A stretch of DNA of 64,000 nucleotides from Teratosphaeria epicoccoides (lineage: Eukaryota; Ascomycota; Dothideomycetes; Mycosphaerellales; Teratosphaeriaceae), in contig JADDMT010000043.1 in assembly GCA_021401465.1 (NCBI GenBank), positions 124,001 to 188,000 on the forward strand, read 5' to 3'. The notes under the pieces are model-generated. The model was not told the origin of the DNA. It was given only the letters and a program-made list of their open reading frames with translations, and ran no database searches. The number at the start of each line of letters is the position of its first letter. Positions within the stretch are counted from its first letter, which is position 1. The position numbers and the translations under genes are program-made. Shown here one piece after another: positions 23,904 to 36,235 of the stretch.

Positions 23904-23982
23904 CTATCCCCCTCTTAGCCTAGCTCGTCCCTAAGCTATCCTATTAGTAGCAGGGTTTCCTTTGTCATTCTGTCGCGTAGTA

Positions 23983-24602
23983 ATGTCTTCCCTTTCCTCT
24001 TTACTACCTTGTGTCATTCCTGACACTAACTCTCTTTTAACGTAAAAACGTAAACGCCGCGTAAATTAAATCTATTGCCTAGGTAAAGAAAGCATAAAGT
24101 CTTGTACCTAGTATAGAGAGTTAAAGCTCGTTTATTATGTGTACATTTCCTTAGGGAAATGTTTGCACTGTTATTTTAGCAACTGTCGGAGTTACTACGC
24201 GAAGGTAACAGAGGTCGAATAGAAGAAATTAGGTAATTAGCGGAAAAGACTAATTACTGATCTCGAACATGCAAAGACTACTTATATAGAGGCTTCGCAA
24301 AAGATAATAGAGGCGCACGCAAAAGAGATGCGTCTTCGAAAACAGTTAGATGCTATTAACTATGAGGTCGAGGATAGCCGTGCTCTTAAGGAGCGTGAGA
24401 TAGAGGAGGATGAGGCAGAAAGCAGGCTCTTTAGCAGACTAGATTCCTCCTTGATCCTAATCCTTTAGCAGGTCTTGCGCTTAGTCCTACGACATAGAGC
24501 GTAATAGATAGTTTTGCTAATATGTCATTATAGGGTTTCCTGGATAGTGTAGTAGCCGAGCCTGTCGATAGCGTCTAGTAAGGGGCTAGTCATAGTTCAT
24601 GA
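23983..24602 (+). pseudogene. Antisense accessory ORF of Gypsy-C copy 2, frameshifted
   Basis: This is the second copy of the Cys-rich/coiled-coil frame. It starts ATG TCT TCC CTT and ends at TGA 24,600-24,602. Total length is 620 nt against 621 in copy 1, because one base is lost in the coiled-coil region near 24,428. The cysteine array is still readable, with some Cys codons changed to TAC/TAT (TGC/TGT to TAY). Here the shared terminal hexamer is intact TCATGA, giving a TGA stop to both this ORF and pol. Changes relative to copy 1 are spread over the whole frame. Confidence 0.6.
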
Positions 24603-26651
24603 TACTCTTCCTAGGTTCGTTTTCTACTTAAATTTCCGTATCTTCTGCTAACAGTTTCGTAGGTATTCTAGAGGTTCCTAGGTATTTTCAGTACTACTAT
24701 ACCCTTCTCATTTCACCAAGTATTCTTGCTAACTGTCTATCTAGCGAGCGCTAACAATCTTCTTAACAGTATACTCTAGTTCTTTGACCTCAAGGTTAAG
24801 TAGTAAAGGTTCCGTTTATAGCGTAGCGTCTAGCGCTACTAGTTCTAGCAGAGAGATGTAGAACACAGGGTGTATTCTCATCTGCTTAGGTAACTACAAC
24901 TCAAAATTAACTAGTCCTTTCTTGGCTTAATCTAGAAGGGTCCTAGTTTTATAGCGTCTAGTTTTTTACTTAGCTTGTCCGATTTGATATTATGGCAGAG
25001 GAGATACACCTTATCCCCCTCCTTGAGAATTAGTCCCTTAATTCTCTTACAATTCGCGTACTATGCCATGTTCTGCTAATAGAACTACAGGTTAAGTCAT
25101 GCTTCAGTATACAGTTAGTAGAGGTATTCTACCTACCTAAGTGCTACTAGGTTTAGATTACTAGCTAAGATATCTAGAACGTCTTCTATGGCTAATCTGT
25201 ACGCTATCTAGAATAGCGAGAGTCCCGTTAACTCTGCTAGCGTACTATTATATACAAGTTATGCTATTAGCAATAACTCTACCTAGTTGTTCTGATCCCT
25301 ATTAACATAGGATTAGAGGTACTATTCTAGTGTCTAATTCAGACGTTCCGTTTATCTATCTGTCTAAGGGTAGAAGGAAGTGCTAAGTAGTGCTTGACCT
25401 AGAATTGTCTCATTAGGGCTTTTTAGAAGTTAGATGTAAATATGGATCCTTAGTCCGTAACTAAATCCCGTGGCATGCTATGTAGTGCTACTACCTACTT
25501 AATGAAGACATACGCGATATCTTTAGTTTTAAAGTCTTCGTAGTATAGAATGAACTTTCCGAACTTAGTGAATTAGTTAACGACTACCATAATACTATCG
25601 AAGAACTCGTTAGTAGCAGGTTCTCTCGACTATAGTAGTTTAACAATAAAGTCTATGGCAAGCGATTCCTATGGCTGTTAGGGTACCTTTAGTAGTCGTA
25701 GTAGCCTATACAGTTTATGACAGTCATGCTTGCTCTATTAGTAAGTTACACATTAACAGACATAGTCCTTAATTGCTTTGCCTATCCTAGGGAAGTAATA
25801 TTCTCGCTAGAGAATCTACTTCATCTTAGACACTCTAGGGTGTCCTGCCTAGGGAACGTCGTGTTAGAGGCGTAGTAGCTCCGAACGTAAGGATATTAGC
25901 ATGTATACTAATCCCTAGAAGAGAAGTACTCTGTCTTCGTCTTCCTAGTTCTCCTGTCCGTCAAGGTCGTTACAGACAGGGATTACGGTCAGATCGTAGA
26001 CAAGTACATTCTCTAGATTATCCTGGAACTTACTAGTCTATCTGATAGTCGTAGCTGCAAGTCGGTTAACTCCGAGCGTGCTATCGCTGTTTTCTTAGAG
26101 AATAGCATGCTTCTCCTTCTTCACGCCTTTCATGTAGTTAGTCTAGCGGCTAAGTGTATCGGCGCGTACGTTATCAGATCCCTTGCGATAGACGATCTTA
26201 TAGCTAAAGCTAGAGAGTTCCTTACTCTATCGGACTTATTGTCGATTTAACTCTTTCGTTGTAGTAAAGTATCGCAAGTTCTCGTAGTCTATGTAGACCG
26301 TAACCTAGTGTTTAGGTCCTTTTAAGTAGACTCGCCAAGCCTTGTAGGCGTCTACTATAGCTAGAAGTTCTTTGTCATAGATGTCGTAGTATAGCTCAGG
26401 TCTAGACAACTTCCTCGAGTAGTAGGCGACTAGCTATAGTCGTCTACTTAGTCCTAGTTAACTTAAGCATACTCTAAGCGCTACGTCAGAGGCATTAGTC
26501 TCGACCGTGATAGGCTTATTAGGGTTAAACACAAGCAAGATTAGCTAATCTGTGAATTGTTACTTAAGTTCCTTAAAGGCATTCTGTTAGGCGTCATCCT
26601 AAACAAATAGTGTATCCTTTGTAGTAAGGGTCGTAAGTAGTACTATAATCC
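24597..26651 (-). pseudogene. pol: Gypsy-C copy 2 pol remnant (RNase H, integrase, chromodomain)
   Basis: On the minus strand this parallels 16,774-18,830 of copy 1 almost base for base, with more RIP stops. It ends at TGA 24,599-24,597 inside the TCATGA hexamer. The amino-terminal side stops abruptly at 26,651, where LTR sequence begins. The RT active site is absent, so it could not act alone. Confidence 0.82.
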
Positions 26652-28329
26652 TAAAGCTCCTAACTATCTAGCCTAACGCTAGTCCTATATACTAAAGAGA
26701 TGTGATAGCTCTGTTAGGTCTATTAACAGACTTACTAGACCTAAGGTCTGTTAGATCTGTAGACTAACCCTATAGATCTAGGTATCTGTAGCATAGGCGA
26801 CAGATCCTCGAGGAATCTGTTTGCATGTAACAGATCTCTGATGACACGTGACAGATCCTCTCTTCTATTCACGTGTTAGGATTTAGGCACGGTGCTCTAA
26901 ACCATAACAATAAATCTATAATAGAAGTTAGTAAATCCTAGAAACACCTGTACTTCTTAGAGGGTAGTTAGCTATAGCTACTCTGTAATTACAGACACCC
27001 TTTAGTTATCTATAATGACTCCTTCTGTTAAGACGATGTATCTAAGGAACTTAATCCTGTCTGTAAGGAATAAGTACTTCTTTAGCTTTACATATAGAGC
27101 AAACTTGTAGAGTCGTTTAAGTACTATCCTTAGATGCTAAATATGCTCCTCCTTTAAGTTAGAGTAGACTAGTATATAATCTAAGTATACTACGTAGTAG
27201 GTATTAACGAGGCTAGCAAGAGCCTAGCTAATATACGCTTAGAAAGTTGCTAGTATGTTAGTTAATCTAAATAGCATTACTATATACTTAAAGTGTCTAT
27301 ACTACGTTTAGAATGTAGTCTTCTACTCGTCACCCTTTCGGATTAGTATCTAGTAGTAGGCATCCTTCAAGTTAATAGACAAGAAGATAGCGGCGTAACT
27401 AAGGCGGTTAAGCGTCTCGCTAATAAGTAGTAGGGGGTAGCGGTTCTTCTAAGTTACTACATTAAGGCCCCTATAGTTAATTTATAGGCGGAGTGTGTTA
27501 TCCTTCTCTAGGACAAACATTACTAGCACTCCCGCCTCGCTGTTACTTCGTTAGATCTACGCATTCTTTTACGCCTTGTAGAGATAGTCTCGAAGTGTCT
27601 TAAGCTAGGATTCCGACATAGGATATAGAGCTTAATGCGGAGGATTATAACCTTCCTTAAGGTTAATCGCATGCTCCGCGTCTAGGGCCTAGGCATAGGC
27701 CGTAGCCTCTGCGTCGAAAATATGAGCGTACTCCTCTAAATCTAGCAGGAGGGTAACGTCCTCCTTGATGTTCTGTATGCAGACTACATACACACATTAG
27801 ACCTTCTTCATGTCTTTGTAGAAGCTATGCCTATTACTACATCGAACTTTGCCTTTAGAGCTATAGAACTAATTATTAGTAGCTCTATTAACAACGGCTC
27901 CCTACTTGTAGCGCTAAGGGCGACCTAGTAGGAGCTCCTTATTAGGAACGTCTTTAGCATAGAAGACTTCGTTAGTCTCGCGCTCTTCTCCTAAAGAGTC
28001 CGCGAGTTCAAGGCGCACATTATACGTGCCTTGAGCCGCTACGCCTTCGCCCTAAAAGGACTTCATAGTAGGTAGTAGGGCTCCTAGAATCAGCTTTAAA
28101 CTAAGCCGTATAATTACCTGCTAGGGTATCACGTTAACTTCCGCAAGGTTGTCTAACATGTAGTCTACTAGCTTAAGCGAGCTATTAACTCGGATCGTAC
28201 TAGATAGAGTCTATACTATTAGTAACAGACAGCTTATACACCCGCGGTAGCTATTTAGTTACCTTAGCCGTGTCCTTCTTTCGCTTTCCCTCTAGGGAGG
28301 TTTTAGATACCTTGCTTACCTTCTTCCTA

Positions 28330-29324
28330 TTACTTCGTTTAGGACAGTAAGAAGCCTAGTAGTCCTTCGCTCTACAGATGTAGTAGCTTCCTAGAGGCTT
28401 CTTACTACTATCTTTAGGCTCGGAGGGTTTAATCCTCTAGATCAAACTACTACGTTAGATGTAACCCTTTAGGCGCTTGTAATAGCGGCCCTTTAGTAGG
28501 TCTTCAGGACTCGGATGCTTATTGTCCTTACTACTCGATCTTCTATTTCGCTTCAAGGTAATCTCTATACGTGTCATAAGGGACATAAGGTCTTACCGAG
28601 TTGTTAGAAGTTCATAGAAAGTTATGATTATGTTCTGAAGATTGTCATTAAGCTTAATAAGTAGTTACTACACGCATTACATCTTAGTATAGGGTAGCAT
28701 CTATCCCTTAAGTGTAGCAAGATAGGTAGCAAAGCTAGAGGTAGTTTGTCCCTTCCCCTACTTAGCCTTCTTATACTCTACAGACATAGTAAGGGCGTAG
28801 TTACCTAGATCCTCGACCTAGTTAATACAGAAGTAGCAAAAGTCTGCCTACATATACCTTCTGTTATAGACCTATATAAGGTCATACTACTTATGCTAAT
28901 TGTTGCAAGGTTCCTTATCCTCTTCAAGCTACATGACACTAAAGGTAACCTGTTTGCCCTCTATAGCATATCTGCGTAGGTTAAGCATAAAAACTACTTT
29001 ACATGCCTGTAAAAAAGTTCGAGCCTCTTTTAAGGTGTCTCCCTTAAACAGCTTTAAGTTGCGTGCGTTACAACTACCTCCTAGTTAGCCTACTATGGCC
29101 CTAAATTCAGGTATTACATTTGTAGGTACACGCAGAGAGTCTACGTTTGCTAGTATAGTGTCTTTATAGGTCCCTAGCGTGAAATCTCGCTAGATCTCTT
29201 TATCTGCTAGTTCATTAGTACTGCTTATAGTAACGTCTTTGTTGTCCTTGCCTTTGTCGCTACTAGAAGAGATACGGCTTTAGCTCTAGTTCTTAATGCG
29301 GTTCGCGACCTAGTTAACAATCAT
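28330..29324 (-). pseudogene. gag: Gypsy-B copy 2 gag
   Basis: The start ATG at 29,324 (minus strand, MIVNQ-like after RIP) corresponds to 62,876 on the plus strand in copy 3. A capsid-like region follows, and a degenerate zinc knuckle (YYICRAKDYQA-like) sits near 28,345-28,395, where the His and some Cys positions are lost. The short open frames on the complementary strand here and in copy 3 are shadows of gag. Confidence 0.7.
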
Positions 29325-29598
29325 AGCTATAAGGGCTAGGTTAATAGCTAGGGTTAGATGCGGTCCCTATGTAGGTAATCTATTACCTTGTCTGCCGCGT
29401 AATTAACCTCTAGTAGAACTATCGTTTAATGTAGTGTCACTTATAGGGGGTACTCCTACAGGCTAGTTACTTAGTCTAGCTTCGTTGTTATAGGCACCTA
29501 GGAGAGCGCTCGCTATGTGTTAGTTATAAGTCCGTAGTACTCTAGACATATTGTAGTATTCTCTACTAGACTGCAAAGTAGGGGGGAGAAAGCAGAAT

Positions 29599-29944
29599 TA
29601 ATATAGATGTATATGCTATATAATATGAAAATATCTTGTAGTATAACAGAGTAATCTAACCTTTTAATAGGTACAAGATAGCGCTAACTTTCTGCTTATT
29701 GCAGAGGTAGCTACGCTAAAGGTGCTTATAACCCCTAACGCCCCTTAATTAGGGAAAGCATGTCTAAGCCTAACCCTATAGGGGTACTTTAGGGTCAGGA
29801 AGCCCCTATAGGGGTACTATAGGGCTAGCAAGCGTAGGGGCGTCCTATGTCAGGTATTACTCCTCCTTAGACAACATACAAGCTAACGTATATACGAAGG
29901 ACCCCCTTGCTATATAGGGCAGAGTCACTACATGCTAAGGGCGG
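29599..29944 (-). repeat. 5' LTR of Gypsy-B copy 2, larger part (split by Gypsy-A)
   Basis: This matches 164-509 closely. It stops at GGCGG (29,940-29,944), where Gypsy-A enters, and resumes at 36,187. The two parts total about 395 bp. Confidence 0.9.
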
Positions 29945-30152
29945 TAATACTAGACGGCTAAGCTATAGGCTCATTTAGTCGTGCTAATGAGCTAAGCCGC
30001 ATATAACGCACGTAGGCGCATCTTATGCGCTTCGCGGGAGAATTAAAGAAGGGTAGTAATTAGTTTTTTTAGACCTTACCCTATCATTAGGGATAGAGGC
30101 TCTATATACTACTACATACCTATGCATTAATTACTAGTTACATACCATATTA
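29945..30152 (+). repeat. 5' LTR of Gypsy-A copy 2
   Basis: This 208-bp LTR pairs with 35,974-36,181. Its terminal TG has become TA. It contains the run AGTTTTTTTAGACC, seen in both LTRs of this copy. Confidence 0.9.
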
Positions 30153-30196
30153 ATTCTAATTACTCTACCCTAGTTATAGCCTATAGAGTACTTACA

Positions 30197-31275
30197 ATGA
30201 CCGGTATTCCTGCCCCTAGCTAAGCAGGCTACATGCCTGCTTGTATCTAGCATTAACGCGACAGCTAGCTAGGAGAAGGAGAGGATGCCTACAGCGTTAT
30301 AGAGGAAACTAAAGACAAAGAGATTACGCGCCTAGAGAAAGAGCAGGCGGAGCTAGTAAAAGCATAACGCCTATATAATCTACAAGCTAACGTAGCGTAG
30401 CGTAAACGCATGTAGGTAGCAGGCTTCTAGCAACTAGAAGTAGCCTTGATGACTTCGACGTAATCAGCCGACTCGCTAGATCTAACTATGTGTAACTTAG
30501 GCAGCCTACGCCTCGAACTACCCCCTAAGTTCTTAGGGAAGACCTTGAAAGAAGCAAGGACGTTTATCTGTTACTTAGATAAGGTGTTCGCGTTATTAGG
30601 TACAGCCTATAGCGGTTCGCATGCGAGGATCATATACGCGAGCATGTTCCTTAAGGGAGACATGTTAGACGCCTAGCATAATAGGCATAAAGTAGCTGAT
30701 TTAGCGCTAGAGTATATGTAGGAGATGTTCTGCTAGGAGATAGTAGATGTAGTCGAGGATCCTGCTAATCGCGGGCTAACTGTAGCCTAGTAGTATGAGA
30801 CTACTAAGCAAGGTAAGAAGCAAAGTGCTTCCTTATTCGCAGCGTATTTAGCTATGCTAGAAGAGTAGATAGAACTATATACCCCTGCGTAGTGTAGGTA
30901 GTACCTACTCGTGAAGCTACGAGATACCTTAAGCAAGGCTATCATAGTGTACTATTAGGCACCTAAGACTAGGGATGAATTAATCTCCCTAGTAACTCGG
31001 ATTAAGTAGTTAGGAGTAAGAGGCTCGCGTGCTCTACATAAACATACTACTAGCAAGCATTAAAACTAACAGGACCTAAAGAAGCCTAACAGGGGTATTA
31101 GTAAGAAGCCTAGTAGAGACTCTCGAAGGTTAGCGCTACCTGCTTAGAGTAGTAGCGGAGTAGCTAACAAGAATGATAACTGCTATAACTGTAGTAAACC
31201 TGGCTATTAGGCGCGGGACTGTCGTGTACTAAAGAGGGAGGCGACAGCCTCTACCTGTAAGGTAGAAACAGTGTA
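30197..31275 (+). pseudogene. gag: Gypsy-A copy 2 gag
   Basis: ATG at 30,197 opens MTGIPAPS, then a Glu/Lys-rich coiled-coil stretch (EITRLEKEQAELVKA, about 30,325-30,370). A capsid-like region follows, with PPKFLGKTLKEARTFI near 30,520-30,570. A CCHC knuckle at about 31,171-31,230 reads CYNCSKPGY..RDC with His replaced by Tyr. Multiple TAG codons interrupt it. Confidence 0.8.
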
Positions 31276-34200
31276 GCTAGCTAAGGCTTGACGCTATGTC
31301 TAAGCCTGCCTACTACATAAGAGGATAGTAGCAGTACGTTAGGCAAGGGCTAGTTACTAGTCAAGGAGCCTTTCTATAGCCTCGACTAGAAGTGAAGATG
31401 CTTTAGGACTAGACGTAGCCCTAGTACCTGTGAAGCGCCTAAATGGCGCTGTTGTTATTATAGAAGGGGGCAAGTTAAGACAGACATGTTACTTAATAAC
31501 TACGCAGACATTAACGTTATGTCTTAAGCTTACGCCTTATAGCATAGGCTTAAGCGAGTCGTAAGCATGCCTCTTCCTACTATAGATTTATTCTAGGGGA
31601 AGAGAGGCCATTATTATGGCGCGTATTAGCTAAAGATCTAGCTAGCAGACAGTACAGGATACAAGAAGCATACGTAGAGCATATTCTACGCCTTAGATAT
31701 ACCTAGAGCGCTAGTCTTACTAGGGCAGCCCTAGAGGCGCTAGTAGGCTATTATCGTGCATAGTAACATAGATAAGTAGCATTATAGTAGCGTACCCTCT
31801 GTAGTACGCGTGCTTGACGCCAGGCGTTTCTATCGGTTATTAAAAACTAAATCCTAGGTGTTTGTAGTCGCTACTAGTAAAACAGCAGGCCTGAAACCTC
31901 TTCCTAAGGAGGTTAAGGACTTCGCTAACATGTTTACTAACGAAAAGGATATGACTAAGCTTAGGCGCGTTAATAGCGTAGAGCATGCTATTACGTTACA
32001 AGATAGCAAGAAGCTGCCTTTTTACCCTCTATATAATCTGTTAGGAGCAGAGCTAAAACTACTTTAGGAATATCTCGATTAGGCCCTCTAGAATAGTTAG
32101 ATCTAGCGTAGCACTAGCGAGGCAGGTGCTCCTATCCTGTTCGTACTAAAGAAGGACAGGACGATGCGACTATATGTAGATTACTATAGGCTAAACGAGA
32201 TTTTAGTCAAGGATTAATGCCCCTTGCCGCTTATTAATAAGACTCTTGCGCGCCTCAGGCGTATAGCATAGTTCTCTAAGTTAGACTTAAAGGACGCATA
32301 CTATAGGATCCTAATTAAGGAAGATAACTACTAGAAGACTACATTTTGCATGTACTATAGTTACTTTGAGTATCTAGTAATGCCTTTTAGGTTAACTAAC
32401 ACTCTAGCAACCTTTTAAGCGTACATTAATCGAGCTCTCGCTAGCCTCGTAGATGTTTGTTACGTAGTATATTTAGACGATATCCTGATCTATAGCGAAT
32501 TACGCGAGGAACATACTTAGTACCTACACCTAGTATTAGAACGGCTACGAAAATACGCTCTATACGCTAGCTAAAAGAAGTACGAGTTCTATACTTACTA
32601 GCTAAGTTAACAACCTTCGTGGATTCATGGGCGTTAAGCAGCTAAATAGCTGCTAAGCTTAGTAGGCTATGTATCTATTAAGGTTCGATTTTGCTATTAA
32701 GCATACTAAAGGAACTAACAACCTAGCTAATAGGCCTTCTCGTTACGCGGACTACGCACTAACTACGTAGGCGGCAAACACGCTCCTCCTAACCCTAAGA
32801 AATAAACTGTTGTTCTAGGGCTAGGAGGGAGAATAAGCCGATAACCTGATTGTTAATTACATCTAGGCTGCATGCGTATAGTAGGCGAAGAGCATAGAGC
32901 TCCTACTCCGACCTAGAGAGCACTAACCTATGACAACCCTGCTAGCCTTCATTTGCAAGGTAGTAACCTAGGAAGAGTCTCTAGCAAAGGACGTTTTAGA
33001 GAACATAGAGACTCTACTTCGCAAGCTATAATCAGCCTTAGAGCGACCTGAAAGCACTAGCGAGGACTAGGAGTACAAGTATAGCGTCTAGTATAAAAGC
33101 AATTACATTTAGGTCCTAAATAATGAAGCATTAAAGGTGTAACTACTACGCTTATACTATAACAACCTGTTAGCTAGGCACTTTAGGAGAGACTATACTC
33201 TTGCCTTGTTATCGCGAAAGTACTAGTAGCTAGATATTACAAAGGAGGTTAACGAATACATCCGAACCTGCTACATATGCTAGATAACAAAGAGTAAGTA
33301 CTATCGCGGATATAGCGAGGCGTATGCCTTGCCCCTACCTAATAGGCTATAGTAAGAGATTACTATAGACTTTATTATGGATCTGCCCCTAAGCAAGCTC
33401 TTTAGGTACGTGTATAATACTATCCTAGTAATTGTTAATAGGTTCTATAAGATAGTAATCTTTGTCCTAACTAACAAGACGTGTACTAGTATAGAACTAG
33501 CGAACCTTATAGTACGTAAAGTCATATGTTGTTTTAGCATGCTAGAAGGAGTACTCTTAGATTATAGTAGTGTCTTTACTAGCTAATACTAGAGTAACTT
33601 TACATGCTAAGCGTAACTAAAGCATAAGCTTAGTACGGCCTTTTATCTGCAAACTAACAGCTAGACTAAGTAGGCAAATTAGACTCTAGAATAATACCTC
33701 TGTTGTTACTATAATGAGGAACAAAATGACTAGGCTAGGTTACTACTACAAGCTAAATATGCGAGTAACGCATGCGATAATACTACTACTAGCATGTTAC
33801 CTTTCTAGGTAGTATTAGGATTCTAGCCTTCCCTAACATTAGCGCCTTAGGATGAGTCTGCTAAAGGAAGGGTACTAGCTACTATAGAGCGCGCGTATTA
33901 GTTACGCGACGTAACTAAAAGGCTCAAAGAAAATTAGCGATAAACAGTAAACTAGCAGGCAGAGTACTATGACACATAGTATAAGCGCTAAGCTTACTCT
34001 GTAGGAGATATAGTGCTATTATTAACTAAGAACTTACGACTGCTAGTGCTAAAGAGAGAGATAGCAGCCTGATTTGTCAGACTATTTCGCATGCTAGACG
34101 TAATAGGCAATTAGGCTTATTGCCTAGTACTACCTTCCTAGTACTAGATCTACAATGTTTTCTATGTCTTGCTACTTGAGACTTAGAAGGGCCGAGCAGG

Positions 34201-34445
34201 CGAAGAGCCTACCTATCCTATGCCTCTCGCTAAAGAGAGTAGCAAGTATGAGGTTAAGGCTATTAGGGGTATAAGGGTACATAGTAGTATACGCTAATAC
34301 CTAGTATAGTAGAAGGATTAGCTAGAGGATTATAACACCTAGGTTAATAAAGCTGACTATAAGGGCGCGAAGGACCTAATCGAAGCATACCTAGTATAGG
34401 AGAGAGGTAAGAAGAGATCAGGCAGAGGACAAAGGGGAAAGTAAG
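31276..34445 (+). pseudogene. pol: Gypsy-A copy 2 pol
   Basis: The RT amino-terminal block lies at 31,858-32,067 and YLDD at about 32,467-32,484 (YVVYLDDILIYS). The RT end and most of RNase H are deleted at about 32,608. The integrase zinc region reads TCYIC near 33,268. The core follows, and a chromodomain at about 34,245-34,400 starts YEVKAIRG. Its conserved tryptophans appear as TAG, a good example of TGG to TAG by RIP. It is non-functional. Confidence 0.85.
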
Positions 34446-34557
34446 CCTAGGGGAAACAGCATTACAGGCTACCTATATTTTAGCCCTAGGCGGGGCGTAA
34501 AAGCTAAGCATGCTTGTAGCTAGAGCTGCCTACCCCCTAAGAGTGCCTAAATCAGGG

Positions 34558-35611
34558 CTACTTATTATCCTCTACTACTATCTCCGCATTATCCCCTACT
34601 ACTATGTTTGTATCCTCCTCCGCCTCTATGTCTTCATCATTGTTAGGGCGATAACCTAGGAGGTCTATAAGGCCCTTATGCTCCTAGTAAGGGGTTAGCA
34701 GACAACGATTAGACAGGGAGTATTTGCGGGATATGCTTACTCTATCTTGTCATTAAGGCAGGCCTAGAGCCTACTTATAGTAGCGTTAGTGTAAGTGAGA
34801 TCCGTATAGGGCACGTAGGCATCTAGGAACTATTAGCAGGTTAGCATGCGACAAGCAAACAACAGGCTAGGGGACTTATAGTATAGCTAAGCTTAAAGAG
34901 GCCTACTAAGGCCTACGTGTTCTGCTTAGTAGTAGCGACAGCCTAGCTGCTACTACTCGCTAGCGCGGCGCTAGTAGCACGCTTGGCCTTAGCCGTAATA
35001 GCAGGGAAGCGCTTAGGCCTCTATAGATAGTTAGTACCTAAAACCTATGCCTAAGGTATATAACAAACAGGCAGAAAACATACCTTAAGTAGTAGGCGCT
35101 AGTTCGTAGTAGCGTCTAGGAAGGCCCGCTAGGCTATAGCGTAATCCTTGTTAGTAGTGTCAGGATTACGCCTAACATGCTTAGCCTTAGCGCGGGCATA
35201 GAGCATGACATTATATTTAGCCGCTATAGCCTAGTTTATAGGAGTATATACGTAGTTACTCTTACTATAGCTACAAGCATAGTTAGTAGTTATAACAAGT
35301 AGGAGAAGTATAAGCCTCAGGCAGACGAAGAGGCATACTACTTATAACACTTCTACTATCCTAACTTAAAGTACGCATTATATTGCCTATACTCTAAAAT
35401 CAAGTTAAAAGTGCCCTACATATGTTTAAAGCAAGTGACATATACTAGGAAGGCTAATGTACTACGCGTAGCACTTGTAGTTATTAACAAGTAGCTCCTT
35501 ACTATGACTGTAGTAAGAGGAGGGTATGAATTAAGCAGGCTAGGTACCTGTTAACCTCGTAGGAGTAGCTAGCGCAGCGCTAGCGGCGATCTTAGAACCT
35601 TTAGGAGGCAT
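34558..35611 (-). pseudogene. Antisense accessory ORF of Gypsy-A copy 2
   Basis: This is the second copy of the 1,991-3,068 frame. It starts at 35,611 (MPPKGSKIAAS) and ends at 34,558 after a Glu/Asp-rich tail. The predicted intron is 35,083-35,038: GTATGT to TTTTAG, again 46 bp. Before it the frame reads AIAWRAFLDATTNWRLLLK when two likely Trp codons are allowed for. A TGCTAAC branch motif and TAATAG acceptor also recur downstream. The conserved length and intron position in two independently mutated copies support a real gene carried by the element. Family unknown. Confidence 0.6.
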
Positions 35612-35973
35612 GTTAAAAGGTTAATGTAATAAAGAAAGTCAGGATTACTGCATACAAATAGCAGACTTTATACCCGCATGCTATTTACACTATAGAAGCT
35701 TCCTATAGCTATAAATTCCCTGTTACTACAAGCAACTAGCGCTAGAACTAATTAGAACTAACGAGTATGTTTACGGCATGCTTTACATAGCGACAAAGAG
35801 TCATGTTGCCTAAGTCATGACTCTAGCATGATTTATAACCTACCTCTATAAGGAAGGGGGTTTAGAAGGAGGCTACCTACTTACAGAGTAAACTATAGGG
35901 GACCTAATCTTGCTTAGTGTAGGAAGGAAGCTCTCTAAGTGTTAAGATAACCCTTATAGGAGAAGGGGGCAAA

Positions 35974-36181
35974 TGATACTAGACAGCTAAGCTATAGGCT
36001 TATTTAGTCATGCTAATAAGCTAAGCCGCATGTAATGTATGTAGGTATATCTTATGCGCTTTGCAGGAGAATTAAAGAAGGGTAGTAATTAGTTTTTTTA
36101 GACCTTACCCTATTATTAGGGATAGAGGCTCTATACGCTACTACATACCTACGTATTTATTACTAGTCGCATACTATATTA
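35974..36181 (+). repeat. 3' LTR of Gypsy-A copy 2
   Basis: This keeps the original TG start (TGATACTAGAC). It is flanked on the right by GGCTG, the second copy of the target duplication. Confidence 0.9.
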
Positions 36182-36186
36182 GGCTG

Positions 36187-36235
36187 GCATTAGAACCTAT
36201 GCGGCTCTAATAGCCCCCTAGTATTAACTGTATTA
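36187..36235 (-). repeat. 5' LTR of Gypsy-B copy 2, terminal 49 bp
   Basis: This short piece (GCATTAGAACCTATGCGGC onward, ending GTATTA) completes the LTR interrupted at 29,944. It matches 475-523 of the window. The Gypsy-B outer flank begins at 36,236. Confidence 0.88.

Larger units (their letters stand above)
23520..26909 (-). mobile_element. Gypsy-C copy 2: internally deleted, non-autonomous
   Basis: A complete 384-bp 3' LTR (23,520-23,903) and a truncated 5' LTR (about 26,652-26,909) bound about 2.75 kb of internal sequence. Flanks ATGAA (23,515-23,519) and ATAAA (26,910-26,914) are a TSD differing by one RIP-type change. The interior keeps the antisense ORF, chromodomain, integrase and RNase H. 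It then jumps at about 26,651 straight into the LTR, so gag, protease, most of RT, the primer site and about 130 bp of LTR are missing. The LTR differs enough from copy 1 to suggest a subfamily. It interrupts the RT of Gypsy-B. Confidence 0.9.
26915..29944 (-). mobile_element. Gypsy-B copy 2, segment 3: RT, protease, gag, leader and most of 5' LTR
   Basis: On the minus strand the 5' LTR begins beyond the Gypsy-A insertion and runs down to 29,599. The leader and gag (start 29,324) follow, then protease and RT. The RT ends at the Gypsy-C copy 2 insertion within VFLGFTNFYYRFI. A YLDY block near 27,180-27,200 stands where YLDD is expected, so even the catalytic motif is altered. It matches the Gypsy-B gag and leader at 62,602-64,000. 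Confidence 0.85.
29945..36181 (+). mobile_element. Gypsy-A copy 2: chromovirus inserted in a Gypsy-B LTR
   Basis: Two 208-bp LTRs (29,945-30,152 and 35,974-36,181) begin TAATACTAGAC / TGATACTAGAC and end TATTA. The TSD is GGCGG (29,940-29,944) and GGCTG (36,182-36,186), one mismatch. The order is gag, protease, RT, integrase, chromodomain, antisense ORF and 3' LTR. A polypurine tract (AGGAGAAGGGGGC) ends just before 35,974. Compared with copy 1, about 570 bp at the end of RT and in RNase H are missing at about 32,608. It is RIP-inactivated. Confidence 0.93.

Noticed and set aside
28900..29088. Open frame on the strand opposite Gypsy-B gag, similar to one at 63,112-63,300
   Set aside because: Both are the complement of the same gag segment in two copies; similarity follows from gag and not from an independent gene.
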